DNA of 27,006 bases, taken from assembly GCA_937995995.1 (NCBI GenBank), contig CALKIP010000305.1, positions 1 through 27,006 of the forward strand. The letters run 5' to 3'. The notes under the pieces were generated by a model. That model saw nothing but the letters and a program-made list of their open reading frames with translations, made no database searches and was not told where the DNA came from. Of this stretch, positions 1 to 7,588 are shown piece after piece. The first letter of the stretch is position 1; every line of letters starts with the position of its first letter. The position numbers and the translations under genes were made by a program. Source of the DNA: an uncultured bacterium. Lineage in GTDB: Bacteria > Gemmatimonadota > Gemmatimonadetes > Longimicrobiales > RSA9.

Positions 1-985
1 CTCGCTCATCATATGGATGATGATCGCGAAACGTCAGCACCGCCCCGATTCGGGCGCCCGCACCCTCCGCGTTCGCCAGGAACGCGTCCGGGCGGGCCAC
101 TCCGGCCACAGCCACGGCCTCGCCGGGCGGACCGGACTCGACCACCGGTCCCGGGCCGGACTCGATTCCCCGGCCGGCCACGCGTGCACTACCCGGGATC
201 TCTCCCGCCTCCGCACCCGGCCGCACAACCTCGAGCGCGCCGTGCCGTGATTCGACCGTTCCGGTCCGCACGCCGTAGACCCGCCATCCGGCCGGGCGAA
301 GGTGCACCTGGGCCGCAACGGCCTGCGGCACCCGGCGCCTCAGCGCCGCCAGGACCTCTTCACCGTGCTCAAAGGTAGCCGTCTTGCGCGTGACCACAAC
401 CGCCTGAGCCCGGGACAGCGCCCCTAGCGACTCCCGCCACGGGCCTCGGGGCAACAATTTCGGTCGTTCAGCCCAATTTTCGGCCGCGACGAGCACGATG
501 TCCAGGTCGCGCGCGAGCCGACGGTGCTGGAACCCATCATCGAGAACCAGAACATCCGCTCCCGCCTCGACGGCCTGCAGCCCGCCACTCACCCGATCCC
601 GCTCGCCGATCACAGGCACCTCGGGGTACCATGCGCGATGCAGTTCCGGCTCATCCTCGGCGTATCCGCCGTGGAGTACTGCCGGTCTTCTACCCCGTTG
701 TTGGAGTTCGGTTACAAGCCAGCGCGTAAAAGGCGTCTTGCCTGTGCCCCCGACCGCCAGATTCCCGACGCTCACCACGGGAACCGGGAGGCGATGTGCG
801 GACCGCCACCCTGCCGAGTAGGCTGCGTGGTGCGCCCCGGCGGCCGCTCTATACGTCAATTCCAGCGGTAGCAGGGCGACATCGAGCCACCGCCCCCACC
901 ACCCCGCCTCGCCACTCCACAGACGCTCGACTACCCGCTGGCCGCGAGCCGAGTGGCTCTTCGCGTCAGCCACGTGAGTCGCCAT
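1..985 (-). CDS. lpxK: Tetraacyldisaccharide 4'-kinase LpxK (3' end cut by window edge)
   Basis: LpxK phosphorylates the 4' position of the tetraacyl disaccharide-1-phosphate to form lipid IVA at the inner face of the cytoplasmic membrane. Translating the minus strand from the ATG at 985 gives 328 residues without a stop before the window ends. The family signature is clear: VPVVSVGNLAVGGTGKTP with the Walker A loop at about residues 68-85, then VLDDGFQHRRLARDLDI, and FRDHHPYDE near the cut end. A hydrophobic stretch (about 33-45) precedes the P-loop, as expected for the N-terminal membrane anchor. The start lies inside the 3' end of the acyltransferase gene (20-bp overlap), which suggests translational coupling. 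The C-terminal part is missing only because the window ends. Confidence 0.95.
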   Translation of the reverse strand, partial: MATHVADAKSHSARGQRVVERLWSGEAGWWGRWLDVALLPLELTYRAAAGAHHAAYSAGWRSAHRLPVPVVSVGNLAVGGTGKTPFTRWLVTELQQRGRRPAVLHGGYAEDEPELHRAWYPEVPVIGERDRVSGGLQAVEAGADVLVLDDGFQHRRLARDLDIVLVAAENWAERPKLLPRGPWRESLGALSRAQAVVVTRKTATFEHGEEVLAALRRRVPQAVAAQVHLRPAGWRVYGVRTGTVESRHGALEVVRPGAEAGEIPGSARVAGRGIESGPGPVVESGPPGEAVAVAGVARPDAFLANAEGAGARIGAVLTFRDHHPYDER

Positions 986-1616
986 CCACCACGCCCACGA
1001 GACGGTTCAGCTCGCGTTCCAGTCGCTCCGCGCCCGCTCGAATCTCCTCCGGGCCGGCGCCCCGAGGCACCAGCTGGGGCTCGCCGTACGCGATACGCAC
1101 GCGGGAGAACGGTTTCGGCACGAGGAACCGGTCCCAACTTTCGAACCACCACGCGCGATCCGCCCCGGTCGCCACGGGGACCAGGGGGAGCCCGGTCGCC
1201 TGGGCCGCGGCCAGCACTCCCGGCTTCAACTTGTGCCTGGGGCCACGCGGCCCATCGGGAGTGACGGCGATGGCGTTCCCGGAGCGAGCCGCGCGGATGA
1301 TCGCCCGCAGCGCCGTGCTCCCGCCTCGGCTACTCGAGCCTCGCACCGTAGCGTACCCCCAGTGCTCGAGGACCCGCGCAATGTACTCGCCATCCCGTGA
1401 CCGGCTCACGAGTGCGGTGACCCCCTGCCCGCGGTGGTGGAACATCGCAGGCAGTAGACGGCCGTGCCACAGGGCATAGATGCACGCCGAACCCGCTTCA
1501 CGAAGTCGTTCGACATGCTCGCCGCCCACGATGTCGAACGATATCGTCCGAAAGAGCAGGTCCAACGCCAGGTGCCCGGCGCGGCCGACCACCCGATTCT
1601 GCAGCTCGGCCCTCAT
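966..1616 (-). CDS. DUF374 / lysophospholipid acyltransferase-family protein (LpxJ-like candidate)
   Basis: This 216-residue protein belongs to the DUF374 branch of the LPLAT acyltransferase superfamily. Visible features are an N-terminal hydrophobic segment, ALWHGRLLP (about residues 48-56) carrying the His of the acyltransferase motif, SRSRDGEYIARVL, RGGSTALRAIIR, and TPDGPRGPRHKLKPGV in the position of the second conserved block. Family knowledge: DUF374 includes LpxJ of Helicobacter and Campylobacter, a secondary lipid A acyltransferase unlike LpxL/LpxM. Its place between lpxB and lpxK suggests that it acts on lipid A or a precursor. Its ATG overlaps the lpxB stop in an ATGA (1613-1616), and its own end overlaps lpxK. 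The substrate cannot be read from sequence alone; a phospholipid role is the main alternative. Confidence 0.85.
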   Translation of the reverse strand: MRAELQNRVVGRAGHLALDLLFRTISFDIVGGEHVERLREAGSACIYALWHGRLLPAMFHHRGQGVTALVSRSRDGEYIARVLEHWGYATVRGSSSRGGSTALRAIIRAARSGNAIAVTPDGPRGPRHKLKPGVLAAAQATGLPLVPVATGADRAWWFESWDRFLVPKPFSRVRIAYGEPQLVPRGAGPEEIRAGAERLERELNRLVGVVDGDSRG

Positions 1617-2755
1617 ACCGAACCCCCGAGCAGCTCTTCGGCCAGATCGGCCACGCGCTCGGCCGCACCGGCTGGCCTTCCGTCTGTCGGAGACAGCGCC
1701 GCCCGTACCCGGTCCAGCCCCGCCAGTGCGGCACGCCGGTCGGCGGACCCCTCGTCCAATAGTGGCAGCAGCGCCTCGGCCAGAGCCTCGGGCGTCGCCT
1801 CGTGCTGCACGAATTCGGGCGCCAACCTCTCGCCGACCACCAGATTGACCAAGCCGATATGGTCCACCCGAACGAGGCGCCGCGCCAGCCAGTACGTCAA
1901 TCCGCTCGTTCGGTAGGCGATCACCATCGGCGTCCGCGCGAGGGCTGCCTCGAGCGTCGTCGTACCGGACTTGACCAGCGCGGCTCGTGCGTGGGTCAGG
2001 AGCGCACGGGACTGCTTCGTCCGCGGGTACGTCGCGCCTGCGTACGCGTCGTCGTCGACCGCGTTCGACACCGCCAGCACCGGTTGGACCTCGGGCCGCG
2101 CTCGCACCACCGCTTCCGCCGCCGCGTGGAACGCCTCCAGATGTCTGGATACCTCCTGCGCACGAGAGCCCGGGAAGACGGCCAGGAGCGGTCGGTCGGG
2201 ATCGATCCCCAGCTCGGCGCAGAACGACTCACGAGCCGGCACCGCGGGCGCGGCGTCGAGAAGCGGGTGTCCCACGAAGGTCGCGGCCGCGCCCGCTTCA
2301 CGAAAGAGCGGCTCCTCGAACGGCAGCACCACCGCCAGCCGGTCCGTCTCCTCGACAAGGTGGCGGATCCGGCTACGATGCCATGCCCAGACCTGTGGAG
2401 CGATGTAGTAGAGGACGGGCCGGCCGGTCTCACGCGCGGCACGCGAGAGACGAAGGTTGAAGCCCGGATAATCGATGGGCAGGACGAGATCGGTCTGCCG
2501 TGCGGCCATCTCTTCACGGAGCCGGCGCAGCAGACGCAGGAAGAACGGGACCTGTGTGGCCACTTCCGCGAAGCCCATGACTGCCAGGCGCCGGAAATCG
2601 GCCAACAACTCGACACCCGCCTCCTCCATGCGCGGGCCGCCGAGACCGTAGAGGCGCGCGCCGGGCCAGCGATCCCGGATCGCACGCGCAACTGCCGCCC
2701 CGTGCAGGTCGCCCGAGGGCTCCCCGGCGGACAGCAAGATCGTCGGTGTCGACAC
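1613..2755 (-). CDS. lpxB: Lipid-A-disaccharide synthase LpxB
   Basis: LpxB (GT19) condenses UDP-2,3-diacylglucosamine with lipid X to make the beta-1,6 disaccharide of lipid A. Starting at GTG 2755 the protein has 380 residues, a normal length. It begins with the family hallmark ILLSAGEPSGDLHG, followed by LPIDYPGFNLRL, YYIAPQVWAWH, FVGHPLLD and FPGSRAQEV. An in-frame GTG at 2824 would add 23 residues without family resemblance and would run through the small membrane-protein gene upstream, so 2755 is preferred. No good ribosome-binding site is visible. The GTG follows the upstream TGA by 2 bases, which suggests reinitiation. Its stop overlaps the next gene in an ATGA. Confidence 0.95.
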   Translation of the reverse strand: MSTPTILLSAGEPSGDLHGAAVARAIRDRWPGARLYGLGGPRMEEAGVELLADFRRLAVMGFAEVATQVPFFLRLLRRLREEMAARQTDLVLPIDYPGFNLRLSRAARETGRPVLYYIAPQVWAWHRSRIRHLVEETDRLAVVLPFEEPLFREAGAAATFVGHPLLDAAPAVPARESFCAELGIDPDRPLLAVFPGSRAQEVSRHLEAFHAAAEAVVRARPEVQPVLAVSNAVDDDAYAGATYPRTKQSRALLTHARAALVKSGTTTLEAALARTPMVIAYRTSGLTYWLARRLVRVDHIGLVNLVVGERLAPEFVQHEATPEALAEALLPLLDEGSADRRAALAGLDRVRAALSPTDGRPAGAAERVADLAEELLGGSV

Positions 2756-2757
2756 CG

Positions 2758-2856
2758 TCAGGCGATACGACTCAGATAATAAAGGATCAGCAGGACGATG
2801 ATCAGGCCCAGCAACTGCTTCCACAGCCGCGGCGGACGGGAACTCGGCCCGCCCAT
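2758..2856 (-). CDS. Small single-pass membrane protein, 32 aa, unknown function
   Basis: A short ORF fills the gap between the oxidoreductase stop (2864) and lpxB (2755). From ATG 2856 it encodes 32 residues: a basic, proline-containing N-terminus (MGGPSSRPPRLWKQ) and then one strongly hydrophobic helix of about 14-15 residues (LLGLIIVLLILYYL) ending SRIA. AAGGA lies 4 bases upstream of the ATG, so initiation is plausible. An in-frame ATG at 2895 would give 45 residues and overlap the oxidoreductase gene. The stop is 2 bases before the lpxB GTG, so translation may be coupled. Positive charge before the helix suggests a cytoplasmic N-terminus. I do not recognise a family. It could be a membrane tether or partner for LpxB or another Lpx enzyme, but that is inference. 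Confidence 0.6.
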   Translation of the reverse strand: MGGPSSRPPRLWKQLLGLIIVLLILYYLSRIA

Positions 2857-2863
2857 CTCGTCC

Positions 2864-3859
2864 TTACGCTCTCGCCGAACTCGTATGAGCGACATGGTGC
2901 TCGATCCGCTCCACGATTTCCAGGGCGACGGCCAGAGCCCGCCGTCCATCCCGACCCGATACCGCGACCGGCGCTCTGCCGAGCACCGCGTCGACGAAGC
3001 TCTCCAGTTCGCACCGCAGGGGCTCTCGCCCATCGCCCACGAGCGGCACACGTTCCACGACATCCGCAAGCGACCGGCCTGGGAGCGGCACGCCCGGCTC
3101 GAAGTGCGCACCCTCACGCAACCGCAAGAACTCCCCCACTCCGTTCGCCAGGTCCAGGCTGATGTAGCCCGAGCGCTGGAAGAAGCGCACCTTGCGCATG
3201 CGCTCGAGCGAGACACGGCTCGCCGTCAGGTTCGCCACGCCGCCACCTTCGAACTCGAGTCGGGCGTTCGCAATGTCCGGACTCGCCGTGAGCACCGGCA
3301 CCCCCACCGCTCCGATCGATGTCACGGGCCGCGAGGCGAGGCTTAGAACAAGGTCGAGGTCATGGATCATAAGATCAAGAACCACCGCCACATCCGTCCC
3401 TCGACTTCCAAACGGGGCGAGGCGGTGACTCTCGATGAACAGCGGCTCGTCCAGGTACGGCTCGCACGCCCGGAGCGCGCCGTTGAAGCGCTCCACGTGT
3501 CCGATCTGGACCAGTGCGCCCGCAGCCGCCGCGGCATCGAGGATCCGATCCGCTGCCTCCAGCGTCTGCGCGATCGGCTTCTCGACCAGAACGTGCACAC
3601 CGCGCTCCAGCGCCGCGAGTGCCACCTCCTCGTGCGCCACGGTCGGGACGGCGATGACGACGGCATCGACTGCGTCCAGAAGCTCGTCCAGCTCGCTCAC
3701 GGCCCGTACGCCGAGTTCTCCGGCAACGGCATCCAACCGGTCGGCATCGATGTCGTGAATGCCTACCAGCTCGGCCCCGGGTAGATCTCTCGCGATGCGG
3801 GCGTGGTGGAACCCCAGGCTCCCCACGCCCACGACACCGACGTTGATGCGCTCGTCCAT
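2864..3859 (-). CDS. Gfo/Idh/MocA-family NAD(P)-dependent oxidoreductase (GnnA-like)
   Basis: This 331-residue protein has an N-terminal Rossmann fold (VGVVGVGSLGFHHA, residues 7-20), the Gfo/Idh signature EKP (residues 93-95), QIGHVERFNGA, and a DLMIHDLDL motif (162-170) with the likely catalytic Asp/His. Known context: in Acidithiobacillus, gnnA (a Gfo/Idh member) and gnnB (an aminotransferase) lie between lpxA and lpxB and make UDP-GlcNAc3N, the precursor of amide-linked 3-acyl lipid A. The position here is the same, but no aminotransferase is present in the window. The protein may be a true GnnA with GnnB elsewhere, or another sugar dehydrogenase recruited to lipid A synthesis. It starts 5 bases after the lpxA stop, consistent with one transcript. 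Confidence 0.85.
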   Translation of the reverse strand: MDERINVGVVGVGSLGFHHARIARDLPGAELVGIHDIDADRLDAVAGELGVRAVSELDELLDAVDAVVIAVPTVAHEEVALAALERGVHVLVEKPIAQTLEAADRILDAAAAAGALVQIGHVERFNGALRACEPYLDEPLFIESHRLAPFGSRGTDVAVVLDLMIHDLDLVLSLASRPVTSIGAVGVPVLTASPDIANARLEFEGGGVANLTASRVSLERMRKVRFFQRSGYISLDLANGVGEFLRLREGAHFEPGVPLPGRSLADVVERVPLVGDGREPLRCELESFVDAVLGRAPVAVSGRDGRRALAVALEIVERIEHHVAHTSSARA

Positions 3860-3864
3860 CCTGC

Positions 3865-4662
3865 TCAGAGCGTAATGCCGCGCTCGCTCGCGTCGATGAA
3901 CGCGAGCATGTGCTCGACCTCGGGGAAGATCTGGAGCTCCGCACGGGCCTGCTCGAGCGCCTGGGAGACGTTGAGCGACGAGTGGTAAATCAACCGATAC
4001 GCCCGCTTCAGCTCCCGGCGAACCTCCTCGGAGAACCCGCGCCGCTGGAGACCCACGCTGTTCAGCCCCGCCATCTTGATCGGATTGCCCGCGGCCCTCA
4101 CATACGGCGGCACATCCTTCGCCACCCGCGAGGCGCCGCCCACGAAGGCGTGGCTCCCGATCCGGACGAACTGGTGGATCGCCGTCACGCCCCCCACGCT
4201 CGCCCAGTCCTCGATGATCACGTGGCCACCCATGTTCACGGCGTTGGAGATGATCACATGATCACCCAAAACGCAGTCGTGTGCCACGTGCACGTACGCC
4301 ATCAACAGACAGTCGCTGCCGACTTCCGTCCGACCGTGCGCCGCGGTACCGCGATTGAGTGTGGCAAATTCGCGCACCACCGTCCGGTCGCCGATGATCA
4401 ACTGCGTACGTTCGCCCTGGAACTTCAGGTCCTGCGGATCGGTGCCGAGTACGGCGCCCTTGTGGATCTGGCACTCCGCGCCGATGATCGTGTCGCGCTC
4501 GATCAGGACGTGTGGCCCGATTCGGGTTCCGTTGCCGATCACCACATTGGGGCCGATCACGGAGTATGGCCCGACGGTGACATCGGTCCCGAGCTCCGCC
4601 GTCGGGTCGATGACCGCGGTGGGGTGGACCTCCGCCAGTGGAAATACGTTGGCGTTCAACAT
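3865..4662 (-). CDS. lpxA: Acyl-ACP--UDP-N-acetylglucosamine O-acyltransferase LpxA
   Basis: LpxA catalyses the first step of lipid A synthesis, 3-acylation of UDP-GlcNAc. The 265-residue protein shows hexapeptide repeats of a left-handed beta-helix from about residue 10 (VHPTAVIDPTA, VGPYSVIGPNVVIG), DPQDLKFQGE, LNRGT, the catalytic histidine in VHVAHDC (H128, matching E. coli H125), AIHQFVRIG, and VAKDVPPYVRAAGNP. The C-terminal helical domain carries LQRRGF. The Gly of the acyl-chain ruler position (second G of VGG) is conserved, which in E. coli allows long chains. I chose ATG 4662 because GAGGGGG lies 8 bases upstream; a GTG at 4671 would sit too close to that site. It follows lpxC-fabZ by 13 bp. 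Confidence 0.95.
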   Translation of the reverse strand: MLNANVFPLAEVHPTAVIDPTAELGTDVTVGPYSVIGPNVVIGNGTRIGPHVLIERDTIIGAECQIHKGAVLGTDPQDLKFQGERTQLIIGDRTVVREFATLNRGTAAHGRTEVGSDCLLMAYVHVAHDCVLGDHVIISNAVNMGGHVIIEDWASVGGVTAIHQFVRIGSHAFVGGASRVAKDVPPYVRAAGNPIKMAGLNSVGLQRRGFSEEVRRELKRAYRLIYHSSLNVSQALEQARAELQIFPEVEHMLAFIDASERGITL

Positions 4663-4675
4663 GCTCGCCACCCCC

Positions 4676-5959
4676 TCAGCGATCCCTGATCCCGGCCATC
4701 ATCTCGGCTTCCACCGCGACCTGGCCTTCCACGGTTCCGACCCCTCGCATCCGGCAGACGTGGCGCCGGAGCTGGAGCATTTCGAGTTCGAATCGAATCT
4801 GGTCGCCCGGGGTGATCGGGCGGCGCCACTTCACGTTGTCGAGCGCCATGAAGTAGATCGCCTTGGACTCGACCTCCTCGACCATCTCCATGAGGAGCAG
4901 ACCGCCGACCTGCGCCATCGCCTCGATGGCGAGCACGCCGGGCATGACCGGATGGCCCGGGTAGTGACCCTGGAAGAACGGCTCGTTGATCGTGACGTTC
5001 TTGATCCCCACGATCCGCTTCCCCGATTCGAACTCCAGGATCCGATCGACCAGGAGCATCGGGTAGCGATGCGGGAGGTACTGCATGATCTTCTCGATGT
5101 CCACGATCGGTTGGCCCTGCAGCCGCCCGACCGTTCGGATCTCCCGCGCCAGCGCCAGGTTCCCCTCGTGGCTCGGCCGGTCCGCGACCACGTGGCCATG
5201 CACCCGGCCGCCGAGGAGCGCCAGATCGCCCACGACATCCCCGATCTTGTGCCGGACGAATTCGTCCGGGAAGCGCAGCTCGCCCGACGCCACTCCCTCG
5301 GCATCGAGCACGATCGCGTTCTCGAGCGTGGCGCCAAGAGCCAGCCCACGAGCGCGCAGCGCCTCCGCCTCCTCCATGAAGCCGAACGTCCGCGCCGGCG
5401 CAATGTCCTCCTCGAATCGTTCCTGCTCGATGGCGAACGACGCGTACTGACGACCGATCGCGGGGTGATCGAAGTCGATCGTGGCCGACACCCGATAGCC
5501 GGCGGCCGGTGCGGCGACGTACGAAGCTCCGCTCTTGACCTCCGCACTCACGGGCCGGTCCAGCGTGATGACCTTCGCCGGAGCGTCCTGCGTCACCACG
5601 CCGGCCCTGATCAGAACATCGAAGAACGGCCGGAAGCTTCCATCGCCGATCGGCAGCTCCGGCCCGTCCACGTCGATCCACAGGTTGTCGATCCCACACG
5701 CACTGACCGCGGCCATGACGTGCTCGACCGTGTGCACCACCGCCTCGCCCACGGCCAGACTGGTGCCCCGGTCCGTCCCGGATACATGGTCCAGGTCTGC
5801 CGGGATCTCCGGCTCACCGTCCAGGTCGACCCGGCGGAAGCGGACTCCCGTTCCCGGCTCTGCGGGACGGAAGCGCATGCGAGCGGGTTGCCCGGTGTGC
5901 AGACCGACCCCCTCGAACTCGGCCTCCGCCGCGAGGGTTTGTTGCCTCGGTACCGTCAT
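4676..5959 (-). CDS. lpxC-fabZ: Bifunctional LpxC-FabZ: UDP-3-O-acyl-GlcNAc deacetylase / 3-hydroxyacyl-ACP dehydratase
   Basis: This 427-residue protein is a natural fusion. Residues 1 to about 280 are LpxC, the zinc deacetylase that commits to lipid A: HTVEH (zinc ligand H80, base E79), LPIGDGS, HKIGDVVGD (H237, D241) and PSHEGN (H264). Residues from about 285 are FabZ, the dehydratase of fatty-acid elongation: MQYLPHRYPMLLVD and GHYPGHPVMPGVLAIEAMAQ with catalytic H332 and E346. The two activities compete for the 3-hydroxyacyl-ACP pool, so the fusion fixes their ratio. Such fusions are known in Bacteroidetes and related phyla. The ATG overlaps the lpxD stop in an ATGA (5956-5959). The usual C-terminal LpxC tail is replaced by the FabZ domain. 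Confidence 0.96.
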   Translation of the reverse strand: MTVPRQQTLAAEAEFEGVGLHTGQPARMRFRPAEPGTGVRFRRVDLDGEPEIPADLDHVSGTDRGTSLAVGEAVVHTVEHVMAAVSACGIDNLWIDVDGPELPIGDGSFRPFFDVLIRAGVVTQDAPAKVITLDRPVSAEVKSGASYVAAPAAGYRVSATIDFDHPAIGRQYASFAIEQERFEEDIAPARTFGFMEEAEALRARGLALGATLENAIVLDAEGVASGELRFPDEFVRHKIGDVVGDLALLGGRVHGHVVADRPSHEGNLALAREIRTVGRLQGQPIVDIEKIMQYLPHRYPMLLVDRILEFESGKRIVGIKNVTINEPFFQGHYPGHPVMPGVLAIEAMAQVGGLLLMEMVEEVESKAIYFMALDNVKWRRPITPGDQIRFELEMLQLRRHVCRMRGVGTVEGQVAVEAEMMAGIRDR

Positions 5960-6987
5960 CCTTCGTTCTTCTCTCGCCCGAAGAGCGCTTGCTCCAGCGC
6001 TCGTAAACGCTTCATCACATTAGGTAGGCGAAAGAGCGCGGCCTGCGCCCTGAGCGCCTCCTTGTGCGGCCGCGCCGGGTAGCCACTGTACACCGCACCG
6101 GCCGGAACATCGCCGAACACTCCCGCCTGCGCCGCGACCGTCGCGCGATCGCCGATCGTGATGTGGCCGGGGATCCCAGCCTGACCGGCCAGTGTGACGT
6201 ATCGCCCGATCGTCGTGCTCCCCGCGACTCCCACCTGCGCCACGATGACCGAGTGCTCGCCGATCCTGACGTTGTGCGCAATGTGCACGAGGTTGTCGAT
6301 CTTGACTCCGTCGCCGATCACGGTCGATCCGATCGAACCGCGGTCGATCGTCGTGTTCGCGCCGATCTCCACGTCGGCGCCGATCACGCAGTCGCCGACC
6401 TGCGGAACCTTTCGGTGCGTGCCCTCCACGGTCACGTACCCGAACCCGTCCACCCCGGCGCGTACTCCGGTGTGCAGGATGGAGCGTGGCCCGACCCGCA
6501 CGCCGCGATAGAGCGTGACATGCGGGTGAAGGACGACGTCGTCACCGACCTCGCACCCTTCTCCGACCACAACGTGGGCCCCGATACGCACCCGGGCACC
6601 CACATGAGCTCCGCGCCCGACCACGGCATACGGTCCGACGACCACATCCGCGCCGAGCACCGCCTCCGAGTCGACCACCGCGGTCGGGTGCACGCCCGGC
6701 TCGGGCTCGGGCTCGGGATAGAGGTGCATCAGTACCGTGGCAAGCGCCCGGTGCACGTCCTTCACCACGATCCGAATCCGGGGCCCCTCGGCCAGTTCGG
6801 CGAGGCTCTCGCCGACCAGGACCGCTCCGGCCGCAGACCGCGCAAAGTACGGAGAGTACCGAGGATGCGCAAGAAACGACAGATCCGTAGCCTGTGCCCG
6901 CTCCAGTGGCGCAACGCTCGTGAGCGACGGATCACCGTCGCCCACGAGCGTGCCACCAACCAGCGTCGCGATGTCGGATGCCTTCAC
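5956..6987 (-). CDS. lpxD: UDP-3-O-acylglucosamine N-acyltransferase LpxD
   Basis: LpxD adds the N-linked 3-hydroxyacyl chain after LpxC. The 343-residue protein has the N-terminal uridine-binding domain (LEGA-type, about 1-95), a short (Pro-Glu)n linker encoded by tandem 6-bp repeats near 6692-6716, and a long left-handed beta-helix. Signatures are HPTAVVDSEAVLG, GVDGFGY, PQVGDCVIGADVEIGANTT, and KIDNLVHIAHNVRIG with the catalytic His of the HNV motif. The C-terminal region has an amphipathic helix after SGYPARPHKE. The start is a GTG at 6987, about 10 bases after a GGAGG. The gene lies 51 bp downstream of skp, the largest gap in this part of the cluster, and overlaps lpxC-fabZ by 4 bp. Confidence 0.95.
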   Translation of the reverse strand: MKASDIATLVGGTLVGDGDPSLTSVAPLERAQATDLSFLAHPRYSPYFARSAAGAVLVGESLAELAEGPRIRIVVKDVHRALATVLMHLYPEPEPEPGVHPTAVVDSEAVLGADVVVGPYAVVGRGAHVGARVRIGAHVVVGEGCEVGDDVVLHPHVTLYRGVRVGPRSILHTGVRAGVDGFGYVTVEGTHRKVPQVGDCVIGADVEIGANTTIDRGSIGSTVIGDGVKIDNLVHIAHNVRIGEHSVIVAQVGVAGSTTIGRYVTLAGQAGIPGHITIGDRATVAAQAGVFGDVPAGAVYSGYPARPHKEALRAQAALFRLPNVMKRLRALEQALFGREKNEG

Positions 6988-7038
6988 CTGAAAAGCGCCT
7001 CCCCCCGCCTTCGGGTCGGGTGGAATTGTCGTCAGGGA

Positions 7039-7566
7039 TCAGTTGGATGCGGTCGACTTGAGCCGCGAGAGGACCTGGTCGGTCAGATCGAGGGACGGGT
7101 CGGCCGAGATCACCGCGCCGGATGCGACGTCGAAGATGAAGGCGTAGTTGCCCTCTTCACGGATCTGGCTGATGACGCCCTGGATCTGCTGCATGACCGG
7201 CTCGACCAGCTCCTGCTGCCGCTGCGCCGCCTCCTGCTCGAGCTGCATAGCCCGCTGCTGGAACTGCTGTTGCTTCTGCATGAGGGCAGTCTCACGCTGC
7301 TGTCGCTGATCGTTCGTCAGCATGGCCTGCTGCTTCTCGTAGTCCTCGATTTCCTTCTGGAGCTCGGACTCGAGCTTCTGCAGCTCGCCACGATAGCGCT
7401 CCATGTCCTTCTCGAACGCCTGCTGGGCCTGCTGCGTTCCCGGGGCCTCGGCCAGGATGCGCTGCGAGTTGATGTACCCCCACTTCGGGGCCTGCTGCGC
7501 CGCGGCCGGAGCGGCCATGACCAGCAGTGCAGCGGTACCGAGGAGAAACGCGTGGACTCTCTTCAT
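7039..7566 (-). CDS. skp: Skp/OmpH-family periplasmic chaperone
   Basis: Skp holds unfolded outer-membrane proteins in the periplasm and passes them to the Bam complex. From ATG 7566 the protein has 175 residues, close to the E. coli length. It starts with a signal peptide (MKRVHAFLLGTAALLVMAAP, cleavage near AAAQQ). The mature part is WGYINSQRILAEAPG followed by a Gln/Glu-rich coiled coil (about 40-135), and a C-terminal strand containing NYAFIFDVASGAVI, which is typical of OmpH. A longer reading frame upstream exists but has no family resemblance; the signal peptide fixes the start. The gene follows bamA by 22 bp and precedes lpxD, the same bamA-skp-lpxD order as in E. coli. Confidence 0.95.
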   Translation of the reverse strand: MKRVHAFLLGTAALLVMAAPAAAQQAPKWGYINSQRILAEAPGTQQAQQAFEKDMERYRGELQKLESELQKEIEDYEKQQAMLTNDQRQQRETALMQKQQQFQQRAMQLEQEAAQRQQELVEPVMQQIQGVISQIREEGNYAFIFDVASGAVISADPSLDLTDQVLSRLKSTASN

Positions 7567-7588
7567 TCGATGGTGCCCTCTGTTGCAG

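Noticed and set aside
4355..6082. Long plus-strand open frame of 575 codons opposite lpxA, lpxC-fabZ and lpxD
   Set aside because: It is antisense to genes with clear catalytic motifs. The predicted protein has no recognisable domain and is rich in Arg, His and Asp, as expected from the complement of high-GC coding DNA.
6692..6718. Tandem 6-bp repeat (GGCTCG-like) in lpxD as a regulatory or phase-variation repeat
   Set aside because: The unit is a multiple of three and encodes a short Pro-Glu linker between two LpxD domains. Changes in copy number would not shift the frame.
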